DNA from: Methanobacteriota archaeon
GTDB taxonomy: Archaea; Thermoplasmatota; Thermoplasmata; Methanomassiliicoccales; Methanomethylophilaceae
Reading direction: 5' to 3'
Assembly: GCA_023402275.1 (NCBI GenBank)
Contig: JAEXCH010000004.1
Span: 1-64,000, forward strand
DNA length: 64,000 nucleotides
A program made the position numbers and the translations under genes. Below, piece after piece: positions 9,487 through 18,301 of this stretch (the stretch's first letter is position 1; every line of letters begins with the position of its first letter). The notes under the pieces are model-generated. The model did not search any database and was not told the origin of the DNA. It worked only from the letters and a program-made list of their open reading frames with translations.

Positions 9487-10725
9487 TTACTTACCTCCCT
9501 TCTCGGTGACCGATCTCTTGATCAAGGACTTGCCCATCGTGAATGCGTAGAAGTAACCCAGCGGGTCCTTCACTGTCGACATTATATCGATGACCTTCTC
9601 CTCTTCCATGGTAGCGTCGTCGTCCAGCACAGGGAACAGTGATGCTATCGCCGTAAGGGCGCTTGCTCCCTGCTCCTGCACTGCAACGGTAGGTCCGTAG
9701 CATCCGCGGCATGGTTGTCCTGCCCTTGTGCATCTTGCGTTGCATCCTCCGACCGTTGCCGGTCCGAGACACAGTATTCCCTGGTCCATGAGACACAGAT
9801 CGGGATCGACGTCTATCTCGTGGGGTTCCACGATCTTTGTTATCCTTCTGAACTCCTTGCGCCTGGGGCACTGGTCGCACAATGTCTTTGTGACGACACC
9901 GATGGTCGTTCCCTTCGGGGGAAGTGCGACACCTGCGTATGCAAAGTCAGCTACAGCCTTGAGCATGTAGGATATGGACTCCTGCAGTGGCGGGCATCCG
10001 GGGACGTAGTAGTCCACGTCGATGACCTGATCCAGTGTCTTGACGGTGTCAAAGAGTACCGGAAGGGTCAACTCTCCCTCGGGTGCGGCATATGAGTTCT
10101 GTGGGATGACAGGTGATCCGCTGTGATAGTCCGCCTGGAAACTGGCTGTCGAGGGGACCTTGGTGTAAACATAATCCAAGATCTCGTCCTTTCCGCCGGG
10201 GACCAGGTTGGCCAATGCAGGGGATCCGCCGAAACATGCGCATGATCCGTATGATACAACGAGGAGTGACTTCTGCCTCAGGAGTTTGACCATGTGCTCG
10301 TTCTCTGTATTCCTTACTGCTCCGGATATGATCGATACCGTTATCGATCCGTCGTCCATCGCTGCAATGTCATGCTCTTTTCCATCGGCTGCTATCGGCC
10401 ACATGACTATGTTCGCCATGTCGCCGACGGTCAGGATCCTCTCGTTTATGTCAAGGATCGAGACATCGCAACCGCCGCATGCTGCTGCCCAGTATATGGC
10501 AAGGTTGATCTTACCGTTCGGGGGTGCTCCGGGAAGGAGTTCGCCGAGGTCGGCCATCGGAAGCTGTGATGCCTCCACTGTCTCCGGCGTCTTTCCGCCG
10601 CAGGCAGGGCTCACATCGCATGCTGTTGCCGCCTTTACCTCTTTCTTGGGTGCTTCCTTCTTCGCATCCTTCTTCGGTGCGTCAGCCTCTTTGTTCTTCT
10701 TTCTGAATCTATCGAAGAATGCCAT
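9487..10725 (-). CDS. mvhG: F420-non-reducing [NiFe] hydrogenase, small subunit with Lys-rich N-terminal extension
   Basis: The 412-residue protein is a hydrogenase small subunit: the proximal-cluster motif WAAACGGCDVS lies near residue 80 and a C-terminal cysteine-rich block (GGCNARCTRAGQPCRGC) binds further Fe-S clusters that relay electrons from MvhA to MvhD. The first 70 residues are unusual for MvhG: a Lys/Ala-rich low-complexity segment (KKDAKKEAPKKEVKAA) followed by CDVSPACGG. It has no twin-arginine signal, so the enzyme is cytoplasmic. The start codon shares one base with the mvhD stop. The next in-frame methionine is near residue 57, so a shorter product is possible. Confidence 0.95.
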   Translation of the reverse strand: MAFFDRFRKKNKEADAPKKDAKKEAPKKEVKAATACDVSPACGGKTPETVEASQLPMADLGELLPGAPPNGKINLAIYWAAACGGCDVSILDINERILTVGDMANIVMWPIAADGKEHDIAAMDDGSITVSIISGAVRNTENEHMVKLLRQKSLLVVSYGSCACFGGSPALANLVPGGKDEILDYVYTKVPSTASFQADYHSGSPVIPQNSYAAPEGELTLPVLFDTVKTLDQVIDVDYYVPGCPPLQESISYMLKAVADFAYAGVALPPKGTTIGVVTKTLCDQCPRRKEFRRITKIVEPHEIDVDPDLCLMDQGILCLGPATVGGCNARCTRAGQPCRGCYGPTVAVQEQGASALTAIASLFPVLDDDATMEEEKVIDIMSTVKDPLGYFYAFTMGKSLIKRSVTEKGGK

Positions 10726-11141
10726 TACTCTTCCTCCTTCAATGGGGTAGGCCCGAGTGTCTTGATCGTGTCAATGAACTCGGTCAAGGTTACTTGGAAC
10801 TTCTCTCCCTCTGATGCTGAGACCCATTCGAGTTTCAGTCTCTTGGGATCGAATCCGTACTGTTCAAGGACCATTCTGAGCAATGCGATTCTCCTTCTTG
10901 CTCTGTAGTTCCCTCCGATGTAGTGGCAGTCTGCGGGGTGGCATCCTAACACTATCACTCCGTCGGCCCCCTTGGCCAACGACCTGAGTATGAACTCAGG
11001 GTCCACTCTTGCTGAGCACATGGTCCTTATGATACGGAAGTTCGGGGGCATCTGGAGTCTTGCGACCCCTGCTCCGTCGGCTCCTGCATAAGAACACCAG
11101 TTGCAGCAGAATGCTACTATCTTAGGTTCAAAGTCTGCCAT
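10725..11141 (-). CDS. mvhD: Methyl viologen-reducing hydrogenase, iron-sulfur subunit delta
   Basis: This 138-residue protein is MvhD, the small [2Fe-2S] protein that connects hydrogenase to heterodisulfide reductase. Cysteines visible are in AFCCNWCSYAGAD, RTMCSARVD and GCHPADCHYI, the family pattern. It docks on HdrA and hands electrons from MvhG to the bifurcating flavin. It lies between hdrA (4 bases away) and mvhG (1-base overlap), an arrangement consistent with equal production of the subunits. Confidence 0.97.
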   Translation of the reverse strand: MADFEPKIVAFCCNWCSYAGADGAGVARLQMPPNFRIIRTMCSARVDPEFILRSLAKGADGVIVLGCHPADCHYIGGNYRARRRIALLRMVLEQYGFDPKRLKLEWVSASEGEKFQVTLTEFIDTIKTLGPTPLKEEE

Positions 11142-11145
11142 ATGT

Positions 11146-14100
11146 TCACGCTCCTGCCTTGTCGAACAATGCGTCGATCTCTGCGATTATCTGCTTGTTC
11201 CTGAATCCTCTCTGCTCCATGGCTGCTGCCGGGCATGATGCGACACATGATCCGCATCCCTTACAGAGACCGGGGTTGACGTCGCTCTTCAGCCTTCCAT
11301 CCTCACCGATTATGATGTTGATGGCATTGTAATCACAGCATCCCTCGCACACACCGCAACCATCACATAGGTCGGGGTTGGAGACCGCCACGATACCTTC
11401 CGATATCAGCTTGTCCTTTGAGACTATGGTGAGCATCCTTGCGGCTGCTCCGGATCCCTGAGCGATACACTCGTCCATGAACTTGGGCCAGTGTGCCGCA
11501 CCTGCGACGTATACACCTTCAGTGGCGAAATCCACAGGCCTGAGCTTCTGGTGTGCCTCGAAGAAGTATCCGTCCTTGCTGATCGGGACCTTGACCATCT
11601 TGGCAAGCTCTTCCTTCTCCTCGCGGAGTGGTGCGATACCTGCTGCAAGTACAAGTGTGTCCACGGGTATCTCGACATCGGCTCCGAGTATGGAGTCATG
11701 TGCCTTTACGACGTTTCCGTTGAAGTCCGGCAGTGTGTCATCCACACAATATCTCAGGAACTTGACGCCGAGGCTGGATGCCTTGTTGTAGAGTTCCTCG
11801 CGGAATCCGTATGTCCTGATGTCCTTGTGTATGATCGAGACATTGATGGTCGGGTCCTTCATCTTCATCTGTATTGCATTGCGGAGTGCACCTGCGCAAC
11901 AGACACGTGAACAGTACTTCACAGTGCTGTTCCTTGAACCGACACACTGTATGAATGCCACGTTCTTTCCGGAGAACTTGTCCTCTGCGAGTGCCTTCTC
12001 GACGTCCAGGATGGTCATGACCTTCTTGTCCGTTCCGTAGCTGTACTCTGCGGGGTTGTATTGTGCCGCTCCGGTCGCAAATAGGACCGCCCCTACGGGT
12101 ATGTCCTCGCAGCCGTCTATGACGACCCTGAAGTTACCGACGAATCCGGGTATGTCCTTGATGGATGCTCCCTTGTGCACGGTTATGTTCTTGTCGTTCT
12201 CGACCTTGGATATCAGTTCCTTGACGAACTCGGATACTTCCTTTCCATCTTCCTTGTGGTTGAAGTTAAGGGCGAATCCTCCCAGTTCGTTCATCCTCTC
12301 GATTATGTGTACAGGTACTCCCTGTGCAGCTATGTCGAGTGCCGCTGTCATTCCAGTGATACCTCCACCGATGACCGCTGCGGATTTTGTTACCGATATC
12401 TCGGATCCGACGAGCGGCTCGAGGAGTGCCGCCTTTGCGATGGCCATCCTGAGAAGGTCCTTCGCCTTGACCGTGGCTGCCTCGTTTGCGTGCATGTGGA
12501 TCCATGAGCACTGGTCACGTATGTTCGCCATGTTGAACAGATATTTGTTCAATCCACCGTCCCTGCATGCCTCTCTGAAGAGAGGCTCGTGGGTCCTGGG
12601 TGTGCATGATGCGACAACAACTCTGTTAAGATCCTCTTCCTGTATCGCTCTTGATATCTCCTCAAGGCAGTCCTGTGCGCATGCGTACTGTGACTGTCTT
12701 GATAGCACGACATTGGGAAGTGTTGCTGCGTAATCAGTTACTGCAGGAACATCGACCACGGATCCTATGTTGATACCGCAGTGACATACCCAAACTCCGA
12801 TGCGGGGCTCCTTGCCTTCGACATCCTTCTCCGGGGGGTACTCCTTCGGTGCACGCGGTATGAAGTTCGCGTCCACTATGAAGGCACCTGCCTTTCCTGC
12901 CGATCCGCTTGCCTCTGCAACAGATGTGGGGATATCCTTGGGTGCTGCGAAAGCACCTGTTACAAACACACCCTCTCTTGATGTCTCAAGGGGCTTGTAT
13001 ACGGATGTCTTACAGAATCCGTATTCGTTGAGCTCGATACCGAGTGTATCTGCGAACTCCTCTGCTCCCTCGGGCGGGTTGAGTCCGATCGAAAGTACGA
13101 CTATGTCGTATTCCTCGGAAACACCATCTCCGTTGGAATTGGTGTAGTTCACTGTGAGCTTCTTTGTCTCGGGGTCCTCATCCACGTTCGAAACACGTGC
13201 GGACCTGTGCATCTTTATTCCATACTCCTTCTGTCCCCTGTCTATGTAGGCCTCGAATTCCTTTCCGTAGGACCTGATATCCATGAAGAATATGTCTTCT
13301 TGAACATCAGCGTGCTCCTTTGTGATCATGGCCTGCTTTGTTGCATACATACAACAGACGGATGAACAGTATTTCTTCCATCCTGGCTTCTCGGATCTGG
13401 ATCCGCAACACTGGATGAACGCGATCTTCTTTGGTTCCTCTCCTGATGAAGGCACTGTTATGTGCCCTCTCTCGGGACCTGAGGCGCACATCATTCTCTC
13501 GAACTCGAGCGCTGTGACCACGTTCTTGAATCTTCCATATCCGTATTCGGTTGCGATTGCTGCATTCCAGACCTTGAATCCGGGTGCTGCTACGATCGAA
13601 CCGACCTCGATCTGGAACTCCTCGTCCTTATCCTCGTAGCTGATGGCTTTCTTCTGACATACCTTTGCGCAAACACCGCACTTGCCGTCCTGTATCATCC
13701 TACAGTTGGCAGCATCGATGATCGCGACCCTGGGCACAGCCTGTGCATGGGGTATGTAGATCGCCCTTCTGGTCGAAAGACCATACTCGTACTCATCGGG
13801 TATCCCTTTGGAAGGACACTTACCGAGACAGTCGCCGCAAGCGGTACAGGATGTCGGGTCGACATACCTCGCCTTCTTCTTGACGGTTACTTTGAAGTCT
13901 CCTGCCTTCCCATCCACCTTCATTACCTCGTGGAAGGTAAGGGTGGTTATGTTCGGGTGCCCGATACAGTCCGCCATCTTTGGTGAGAGGATACACGCAG
14001 AACAGTCGTTCGTTGGGAATGTCTTGTCGAGACGGGACATGGTACCTCCGATGGTGGGTAGTTTCTCCACCAAGTACACATGTATGTCCCTGTCCGCAAG

Positions 14101-14160
14101 ATCCAACGAGGCCTGTATACCTGCGATACCTCCGCCGATAACTAATGCTGATTTCGTCAA
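11146..14160 (-). CDS. hdrA: HdrA-type electron-bifurcating flavoprotein with an extra N-terminal FAD module
   Basis: The protein has about 1004 residues, against roughly 650 for classical HdrA. Residues 1-430 form one FAD module (GGGIAGIQASL at the N-terminus, then CSACILSPKMADC, ferredoxin motifs CTACGDCLGKC and CGVCAKVC). Residues from about 455 look like a complete HdrA: WVCHCGINIG, a second FAD motif GGGITGMTAAL near 596, CSRVCC near 750, and two C-terminal [4Fe-4S] motifs (CDGCGVCEGCC, CKGCGSCVASCP). HdrA bifurcates H2 electrons to heterodisulfide (via HdrBC) and ferredoxin. I chose the TTG start at 14160 because GGAGG sits seven bases before it; an in-frame TTG eight codons upstream overlaps that site. 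hdrB and hdrC are not adjacent. Confidence 0.93.
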   Translation of the reverse strand: MTKSALVIGGGIAGIQASLDLADRDIHVYLVEKLPTIGGTMSRLDKTFPTNDCSACILSPKMADCIGHPNITTLTFHEVMKVDGKAGDFKVTVKKKARYVDPTSCTACGDCLGKCPSKGIPDEYEYGLSTRRAIYIPHAQAVPRVAIIDAANCRMIQDGKCGVCAKVCQKKAISYEDKDEEFQIEVGSIVAAPGFKVWNAAIATEYGYGRFKNVVTALEFERMMCASGPERGHITVPSSGEEPKKIAFIQCCGSRSEKPGWKKYCSSVCCMYATKQAMITKEHADVQEDIFFMDIRSYGKEFEAYIDRGQKEYGIKMHRSARVSNVDEDPETKKLTVNYTNSNGDGVSEEYDIVVLSIGLNPPEGAEEFADTLGIELNEYGFCKTSVYKPLETSREGVFVTGAFAAPKDIPTSVAEASGSAGKAGAFIVDANFIPRAPKEYPPEKDVEGKEPRIGVWVCHCGINIGSVVDVPAVTDYAATLPNVVLSRQSQYACAQDCLEEISRAIQEEDLNRVVVASCTPRTHEPLFREACRDGGLNKYLFNMANIRDQCSWIHMHANEAATVKAKDLLRMAIAKAALLEPLVGSEISVTKSAAVIGGGITGMTAALDIAAQGVPVHIIERMNELGGFALNFNHKEDGKEVSEFVKELISKVENDKNITVHKGASIKDIPGFVGNFRVVIDGCEDIPVGAVLFATGAAQYNPAEYSYGTDKKVMTILDVEKALAEDKFSGKNVAFIQCVGSRNSTVKYCSRVCCAGALRNAIQMKMKDPTINVSIIHKDIRTYGFREELYNKASSLGVKFLRYCVDDTLPDFNGNVVKAHDSILGADVEIPVDTLVLAAGIAPLREEKEELAKMVKVPISKDGYFFEAHQKLRPVDFATEGVYVAGAAHWPKFMDECIAQGSGAAARMLTIVSKDKLISEGIVAVSNPDLCDGCGVCEGCCDYNAINIIIGEDGRLKSDVNPGLCKGCGSCVASCPAAAMEQRGFRNKQIIAEIDALFDKAGA

Positions 14161-14245
14161 ATCATTGCCTCCGATATATACCAATTGGTTAATTGGAACA
14201 ATAAAAAGAATGAGTATTCATTATTAAAGTCCTTACGACATAACG

Positions 14246-14253
14246 TTTATATT
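14246..14253 (-). promoter_or_regulatory. Probable promoter of the hdrA-mvhDGA operon
   Basis: AATATAAA on the minus strand (14246-14253) is the best TATA-like element upstream of hdrA. Initiation near 14222 would give a leader of about 60 nt ending in the GGAGG ribosome site. The rest of 14260-14502 is AT-rich without a recognisable gene; on the plus strand it holds the promoter of the next gene (TATTAAAAAGG near 14470). Confidence 0.4.
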
Positions 14254-14502
14254 GTATGGTCGCATTATGGAATGGTCTTTTTATGCATAATTGAGAAATC
14301 CTCTTACAAATTTAGGATTAGCTAATTTTCAAAAGACCCAGACATAATTTCATACGTAAAAAGTAGTATTTTATTAAAAGGTAATTCCACCAAAAAAGTG
14401 GTAAATTCAATGCATAAGAAAATAAAATTAGTATGCAACTCCGTGAATTTTTTCTGATCTACCTCAAGAAGTATTAAAAAGGCAAATTTTATTAAGAGAA
14501 AT

Positions 14503-15021
14503 ATGGACTTAGGAAACACGGTTTTTCTGCTGGGTATGATAATCCTGTTGGTTGTAGCCATAGCCATAGTGGTTGTGCTCCAAGGCTATATGACATCGAA
14601 ATATGACCTCAAGAACAAACTCAAAGGCAGGTCTGGGGAAAAATCTACTACGTTTTTGGATGGCGGAGAGGATGAAACGAAGTGCGAGATCTGCTACGGG
14701 AAGATAGGATCGGACCCCCTTGCAGAATGCTCCTGCGGCAAGGTATTCCATGATGCCTGCGCCAGGCCTACAGGGTCATGTCCATACTGCGGAAAGGACT
14801 ACGGCACCATGGAGATAAGGGAACCGGAGAGGTCACGCTGCCCCATTTGCGGAAGATTCCTATCGGGAAGCATTTGTGACTGCGGCGCAGTATTTCCAAG
14901 GAAGGATGAGACCTTCATCTGCAAATGCGGTAATGCGGTCGATTCGAACAAGCCCGTCTGTAAGAAATGCGGTGCGGTGTATGAGAGTGTGACCATGAAA
15001 GTTTACAAAGAGCAGAAGTGA
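14503..15021 (+). CDS. Membrane-anchored RING-like zinc-finger protein
   Basis: The 172-residue protein starts with one hydrophobic helix (about residues 7-28) and then is almost entirely cysteine-rich. Residues about 62-97 show C-x2-C ... CSCGKVFHDAC ... CPYC, a RING/treble-clef-like ligand pattern ending like the CPxC of RING fingers. Two further zinc ribbons follow (CPICGRFLSG...CDCG; CKCGNA...CKKCG). It is therefore predicted to face the cytoplasm from the membrane. It precedes the RNase P and proteasome-alpha genes by 19 bases in the archaeal exosome-proteasome superoperon. A role in protein turnover is suggested only by fold and neighbourhood; a generic structural zinc protein is the alternative. 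Confidence 0.7.
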   Translation: MDLGNTVFLLGMIILLVVAIAIVVVLQGYMTSKYDLKNKLKGRSGEKSTTFLDGGEDETKCEICYGKIGSDPLAECSCGKVFHDACARPTGSCPYCGKDYGTMEIREPERSRCPICGRFLSGSICDCGAVFPRKDETFICKCGNAVDSNKPVCKKCGAVYESVTMKVYKEQK

Positions 15022-15040
15022 TTATCCCTCTGAACAGCAC

Positions 15041-15340
15041 ATGGTCGTAAAAGAAAAGAGAGGCAGGCGCAGATATATCGTGTTCTCGATATCTGACGGA
15101 ACAACCAAGGATTCCCTCATAAAAAGGTTCAGGGCCATGGGCCTGGACGATCCGCCTTACATAATACAATGCGTACCGAGTAAAGCGATAATCAGATGCT
15201 CTCCCGAACAGAAGGAGGACATCATCGGGATCATGTCCACCGCGGATGAGGGATCCCGATCCTTAATGGTATCGGGTACGTTGAAGACCATTCGGGAGAG
15301 ATATCCCGACCTTAAGAACATCAAAAAAAGAACCACTTAA
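15041..15340 (+). CDS. rnp2: Ribonuclease P protein component 2 (Pop5)
   Basis: This 99-residue basic protein fits archaeal Rnp2/Pop5: it starts VVKEKRGRRRYIVF and has the compact alpha/beta size of the family. Pop5 pairs with Rpp30 to activate the catalytic RNA of RNase P in tRNA 5' maturation. The location directly before psmA is the conserved archaeal order; Rpp30, which often comes first, is absent here and the zinc protein takes its place. Confidence 0.88.
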   Translation: MVVKEKRGRRRYIVFSISDGTTKDSLIKRFRAMGLDDPPYIIQCVPSKAIIRCSPEQKEDIIGIMSTADEGSRSLMVSGTLKTIRERYPDLKNIKKRTT

Positions 15341-15360
15341 ATTCCGCGCGGTTGTAAAGG

Positions 15361-15369
15361 GATATATAG
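15361..15369 (+). promoter_or_regulatory. TATA box upstream of psmA
   Basis: GATATATAG at 15361-15369, preceded by a purine-rich run, predicts initiation near 15388, 20 bases before psmA. The proteasome-exosome genes can thus be transcribed independently of the upstream pair. Confidence 0.6.
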
Positions 15370-15408
15370 TGCGGCGTAATTGTAGTCGCGAATATAGGAG
15401 ACAACATA

Positions 15409-16119
15409 ATGCAACCAGGACAAATGGCATATGACAGGGGAATAACAGTGTTCTCCCCTGATGGAAGATTGTTCCAGGTGGAGTACGCCCGCGAGGCGGT
15501 CAAAAAAGGTACGACAACGATCGGTCTGAAGTACAAGAACGGTGTCATACTCATGGTGGACAAGAGATTGTCCAGCAAACTCGTCGAACCGGGATCCATA
15601 GAGAAGATCTACGACGTTGACGACTACATCGGATGCGCAACATCCGGTCTTGTGGCAGACGCCAGAATACTCATAGAAGAGGCCAGGAAGAAGGCCCAGC
15701 AGCATAAGATCACATACGGCGAGAATATCGCGGTGGAAGTTCTGGTAAAGAACATCTGCGACTACAAGCAGAACTACACACAGTTCGGAGGAGGAAGACC
15801 ATTCGGTACAGCTCTCCTTGTGGCGGGTGTGGATGACCTTGGCATCCATCTTTTCGAGACGGATCCCTCAGGTGCACTCGTTGCATACAGAGCAACAAGC
15901 ATTGGTTCAGGGCGCCCAGTTGTGATGGACATGTTCGAGAAGGAGTTCACGGACGGCATGTCGTTCGAGGCTGCCGCAAAGCTCGGACTGAAAGCCCTGG
16001 CTGCCGCAATAGAGGAAACACCTTCTGCTGAATCGGTTGAGATCGGGATCGTTGAGAAAGGGAAGAAATTCAGAAGACTCACGGATGCCGAGATCACAAA
16101 ACTGATCGGCAAGATGTGA
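15409..16119 (+). CDS. psmA: 20S proteasome alpha subunit
   Basis: The 236-residue protein carries the N-terminal alpha-subunit signature YDRGITVFSPDGRLFQVEYA, whose helix forms the gated entry ring, and then the Ntn-hydrolase-like fold (TTIGLKYKNGVIL). Seven copies make the outer ring of the archaeal 20S proteasome and dock the PAN or Cdc48 ATPase. Alpha subunits are not proteolytic themselves. A Shine-Dalgarno-like GGAG precedes the ATG. It leads the conserved series psmA-SBDS-rrp4-rrp41-rrp42; the beta subunit gene is elsewhere. Confidence 0.98.
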   Translation: MQPGQMAYDRGITVFSPDGRLFQVEYAREAVKKGTTTIGLKYKNGVILMVDKRLSSKLVEPGSIEKIYDVDDYIGCATSGLVADARILIEEARKKAQQHKITYGENIAVEVLVKNICDYKQNYTQFGGGRPFGTALLVAGVDDLGIHLFETDPSGALVAYRATSIGSGRPVVMDMFEKEFTDGMSFEAAAKLGLKALAAAIEETPSAESVEIGIVEKGKKFRRLTDAEITKLIGKM

Positions 16120-16131
16120 GCGTGCTTTCGC

Positions 16132-16827
16132 ATGGTGAACCTTGACGACGCCATTATCGCCAGGCTAGAGAGCCACGGCGAGACCTTCGAGATACTGCTG
16201 GATCCCACTGTCTTCAATTTCATAAAGCAGGGGAAGAAGGTGGATCTCACAGAGTATCTGGCGGTCGAAGAGGTATTCAAGAATTCCGGAAAGGGCACCA
16301 GACCCGCAGAGGATAAGATCAAGGAGGTCTTCGGGACCAGCGACATCTCTGAGATCGCAAAGAAGATCATCGAGAAAGGCGAGGTGCAGATAACATCTGA
16401 ACAACGCAAGGAGATGCTGGATGCGAAAAGGCAGCAGGTGGTCACCTATATCGCCGCCAATGCCATAAATCCTCAGACGAAACTGCCTCATCCATATACA
16501 AGGATAGAGCTTGCTTTAGAAGAAGCGAAATTCCATGTGGATCCCTTCAAACCTTTGGAGAAGGAGATCGATGAGGCGATGAAACTACTTAGGCCGCTTA
16601 TCCCAATAAGGTTCGAGAAGAGCAAGGTCGCCATAAAATTGAAAGGCGAGGATTACGGAAGATGTTTTGATGAGATGGTCCACTTCGGACTCATTGAAAG
16701 AGAGGAGTGGACGGCCGACGGTTCATGGATAGGTGTCATGGAACTGCCGGCAGGTTTGGTAACGGAACTCACCGAGAAGTTGAAGAACAGGACCAAGGGA
16801 ACGGCCTCGGTCAAACTTATAAGTTAA
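16132..16827 (+). CDS. sbds: Ribosome maturation protein SBDS/Sdo1 homolog
   Basis: The 231-residue protein matches archaeal SBDS: a FYSH domain first (residues about 1-90, ARLESHGETFEILLDP), a three-helix middle domain containing NPQTKLPHPYTRIELALEEA, and a ferredoxin-like C-terminal domain. In eukaryotes SBDS works with EFL1 to remove eIF6 from the 60S subunit; archaeal homologs bind the large subunit. The gene sits 12 bases after psmA and 20 before rrp4, the standard archaeal position linking ribosome maturation with the exosome. Confidence 0.96.
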   Translation: MVNLDDAIIARLESHGETFEILLDPTVFNFIKQGKKVDLTEYLAVEEVFKNSGKGTRPAEDKIKEVFGTSDISEIAKKIIEKGEVQITSEQRKEMLDAKRQQVVTYIAANAINPQTKLPHPYTRIELALEEAKFHVDPFKPLEKEIDEAMKLLRPLIPIRFEKSKVAIKLKGEDYGRCFDEMVHFGLIEREEWTADGSWIGVMELPAGLVTELTEKLKNRTKGTASVKLIS

Positions 16828-16847
16828 CATTCAAGAGAAGTGATAAA

Positions 16848-17558
16848 ATGGAAAGAAGAAACGCCAGGAACACACGCGAGATCGTTGTTCCGGGGGATGT
16901 GCTGGATGATACCGGCATGGACTCAGGGAACAACACATACGTGCTTGATGGCAAGATATACGCCGGAATATTAGGCGTAAAAAACGTATTTCACGACAGC
17001 ATCAGCGTGATACCTTTGGGTGGACGCTACATGCCAAGCACGGGAGATACCGTGATAGGAGTGATAGAGGACATAGGGCCCTCGAATTGGCTTGTGAACA
17101 TAAACGCACCATACCCCGCACCTTTGCACGTGAACGAGGTTCCGTGGAAAGTGGAGTTCGGAGATACATCGAAGTATCTGAACATCGGGAACGTGGTCAT
17201 GTTGAAAGTGCTGATGGTGGACGAAAGCAAGAAGATACAGGTCACCATGAAGGACTCGGGACTCAGAAGGATCGAGGGAGGACAGCTCGTAGAGATGCCT
17301 CACTCTAAGGTATCCAGGGTCATCGGGAAGAGCGGATCCATGATACAGATGATCAAGAACCTTACTGACTGCCGCATATTCGTCGGACAGAACGGAAGGA
17401 TATGGGTCGACGGCGACGAGGAGAACACCGATGTCGCTGTAGAAGCGATCAAGATGATCGAGAGAGAGGCCCAGAGCAGCAACCTGACAGAGAGGGTTGA
17501 AAACTTTATTAAGAGCAAACTCCCGGAAAAGGAAGAAGATGACGGGGAGGATTATTGA
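16848..17558 (+). CDS. rrp4: Exosome RNA-binding subunit Rrp4
   Basis: The 236-residue protein has the Rrp4 layout: N-terminal domain with IVVPGD, a central S1 domain, and a KH-like domain with SKVSRVIGKSGSMIQMIK near residue 155-175. Three copies form the RNA-binding cap on the Rrp41-Rrp42 hexamer. The ATG at 16848 is chosen, since upstream in-frame codons lie inside the SBDS gene. An acidic tail (EEDDGEDY) ends the protein. The stop overlaps the rrp41 start by one base. Confidence 0.96.
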   Translation: MERRNARNTREIVVPGDVLDDTGMDSGNNTYVLDGKIYAGILGVKNVFHDSISVIPLGGRYMPSTGDTVIGVIEDIGPSNWLVNINAPYPAPLHVNEVPWKVEFGDTSKYLNIGNVVMLKVLMVDESKKIQVTMKDSGLRRIEGGQLVEMPHSKVSRVIGKSGSMIQMIKNLTDCRIFVGQNGRIWVDGDEENTDVAVEAIKMIEREAQSSNLTERVENFIKSKLPEKEEDDGEDY

Positions 17559-18301
17559 TGAGCGGACACACCGATATGGTATTAGTTGATAAGAAAGGCG
17601 TGAGGATCGACGGCAGGAAGGCCGATGAACACAGGCCGATTCACATTGAAGCAGGGGTCCTCAGCAACGCTGACGGCTCCGCATATTTAGAGATAGGAAA
17701 GAACAAGGTGCTTGCAGCAGTATATGGGCCAAGGGAGTGCCACCCCAGACACCTTCAGGATCCCACAAAGGCGATCATCCAGTGCAAATACAACATGCAG
17801 GCATTCTCCGTCAGTGACAGGAAGAGGCCGGGTCCCGACAGGAGATCCATCGAGATCTCAAAGATCATCGCAGAGGCATTGGAGAAAGTGGTCCTTACAG
17901 AACTCTATCCCCGTGCGTCCATAGACGTTTACATAGAGATATTGCAGGCGAATGCCGGAACAAGGTGCGCAGGACTGACCGCAGCATCCGTTGCACTGGC
18001 AGATGCTGGTATCCCCATGAGGGATATCGTTCCTTCAATAGCTGCAGGAAAGGCCGACGGACACGTACTTCTCGATCTCAACAAGGAAGAGGACAACTAC
18101 GGAGAGGCGGATGTCCCTCTGGCAATAGTTCCGTCAACAGACGAGATAGTCCTACTTCAGATGGACGGCAACATGACCAGGAAGGAGTTCGATAAAGCTA
18201 TTGACCTTGCATTCGGTGCATGCCACGATCTGTACGAGGTACAGAAGGAAGCTTTGAAGAAACGCTATTCCGCAACAAAGGAGGTCGAGGAAGATGAGTG
18301 A
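17558..18301 (+). CDS. rrp41: Exosome catalytic subunit Rrp41
   Basis: The 247-residue RNase PH-fold protein is the catalytic subunit of the archaeal exosome, which degrades or tails RNA 3'-5' using phosphate or nucleoside diphosphates. It begins with the typical GVRIDGRKADEHRPI and contains CKYNMQAFS and DRRSIEISKIIAEAL with the phosphate-site arginines. The ATG at 17558, with GGGGAGG seven bases upstream, is preferred to the TTG one codon earlier. The 3' end overlaps rrp42 by 8 bases, fitting equal production of the hexamer's two subunits. Confidence 0.97.
   Translation: MSGHTDMVLVDKKGVRIDGRKADEHRPIHIEAGVLSNADGSAYLEIGKNKVLAAVYGPRECHPRHLQDPTKAIIQCKYNMQAFSVSDRKRPGPDRRSIEISKIIAEALEKVVLTELYPRASIDVYIEILQANAGTRCAGLTAASVALADAGIPMRDIVPSIAAGKADGHVLLDLNKEEDNYGEADVPLAIVPSTDEIVLLQMDGNMTRKEFDKAIDLAFGACHDLYEVQKEALKKRYSATKEVEEDE

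Noticed and set aside
14311..14325. TTTAGGATTAGCTAA upstream of hdrA resembling the MATE/flavodoxin operator
   Set aside because: Only the left arm matches; the palindrome is not preserved and the site lies upstream of the likely hdrA TATA box by 60 bases.
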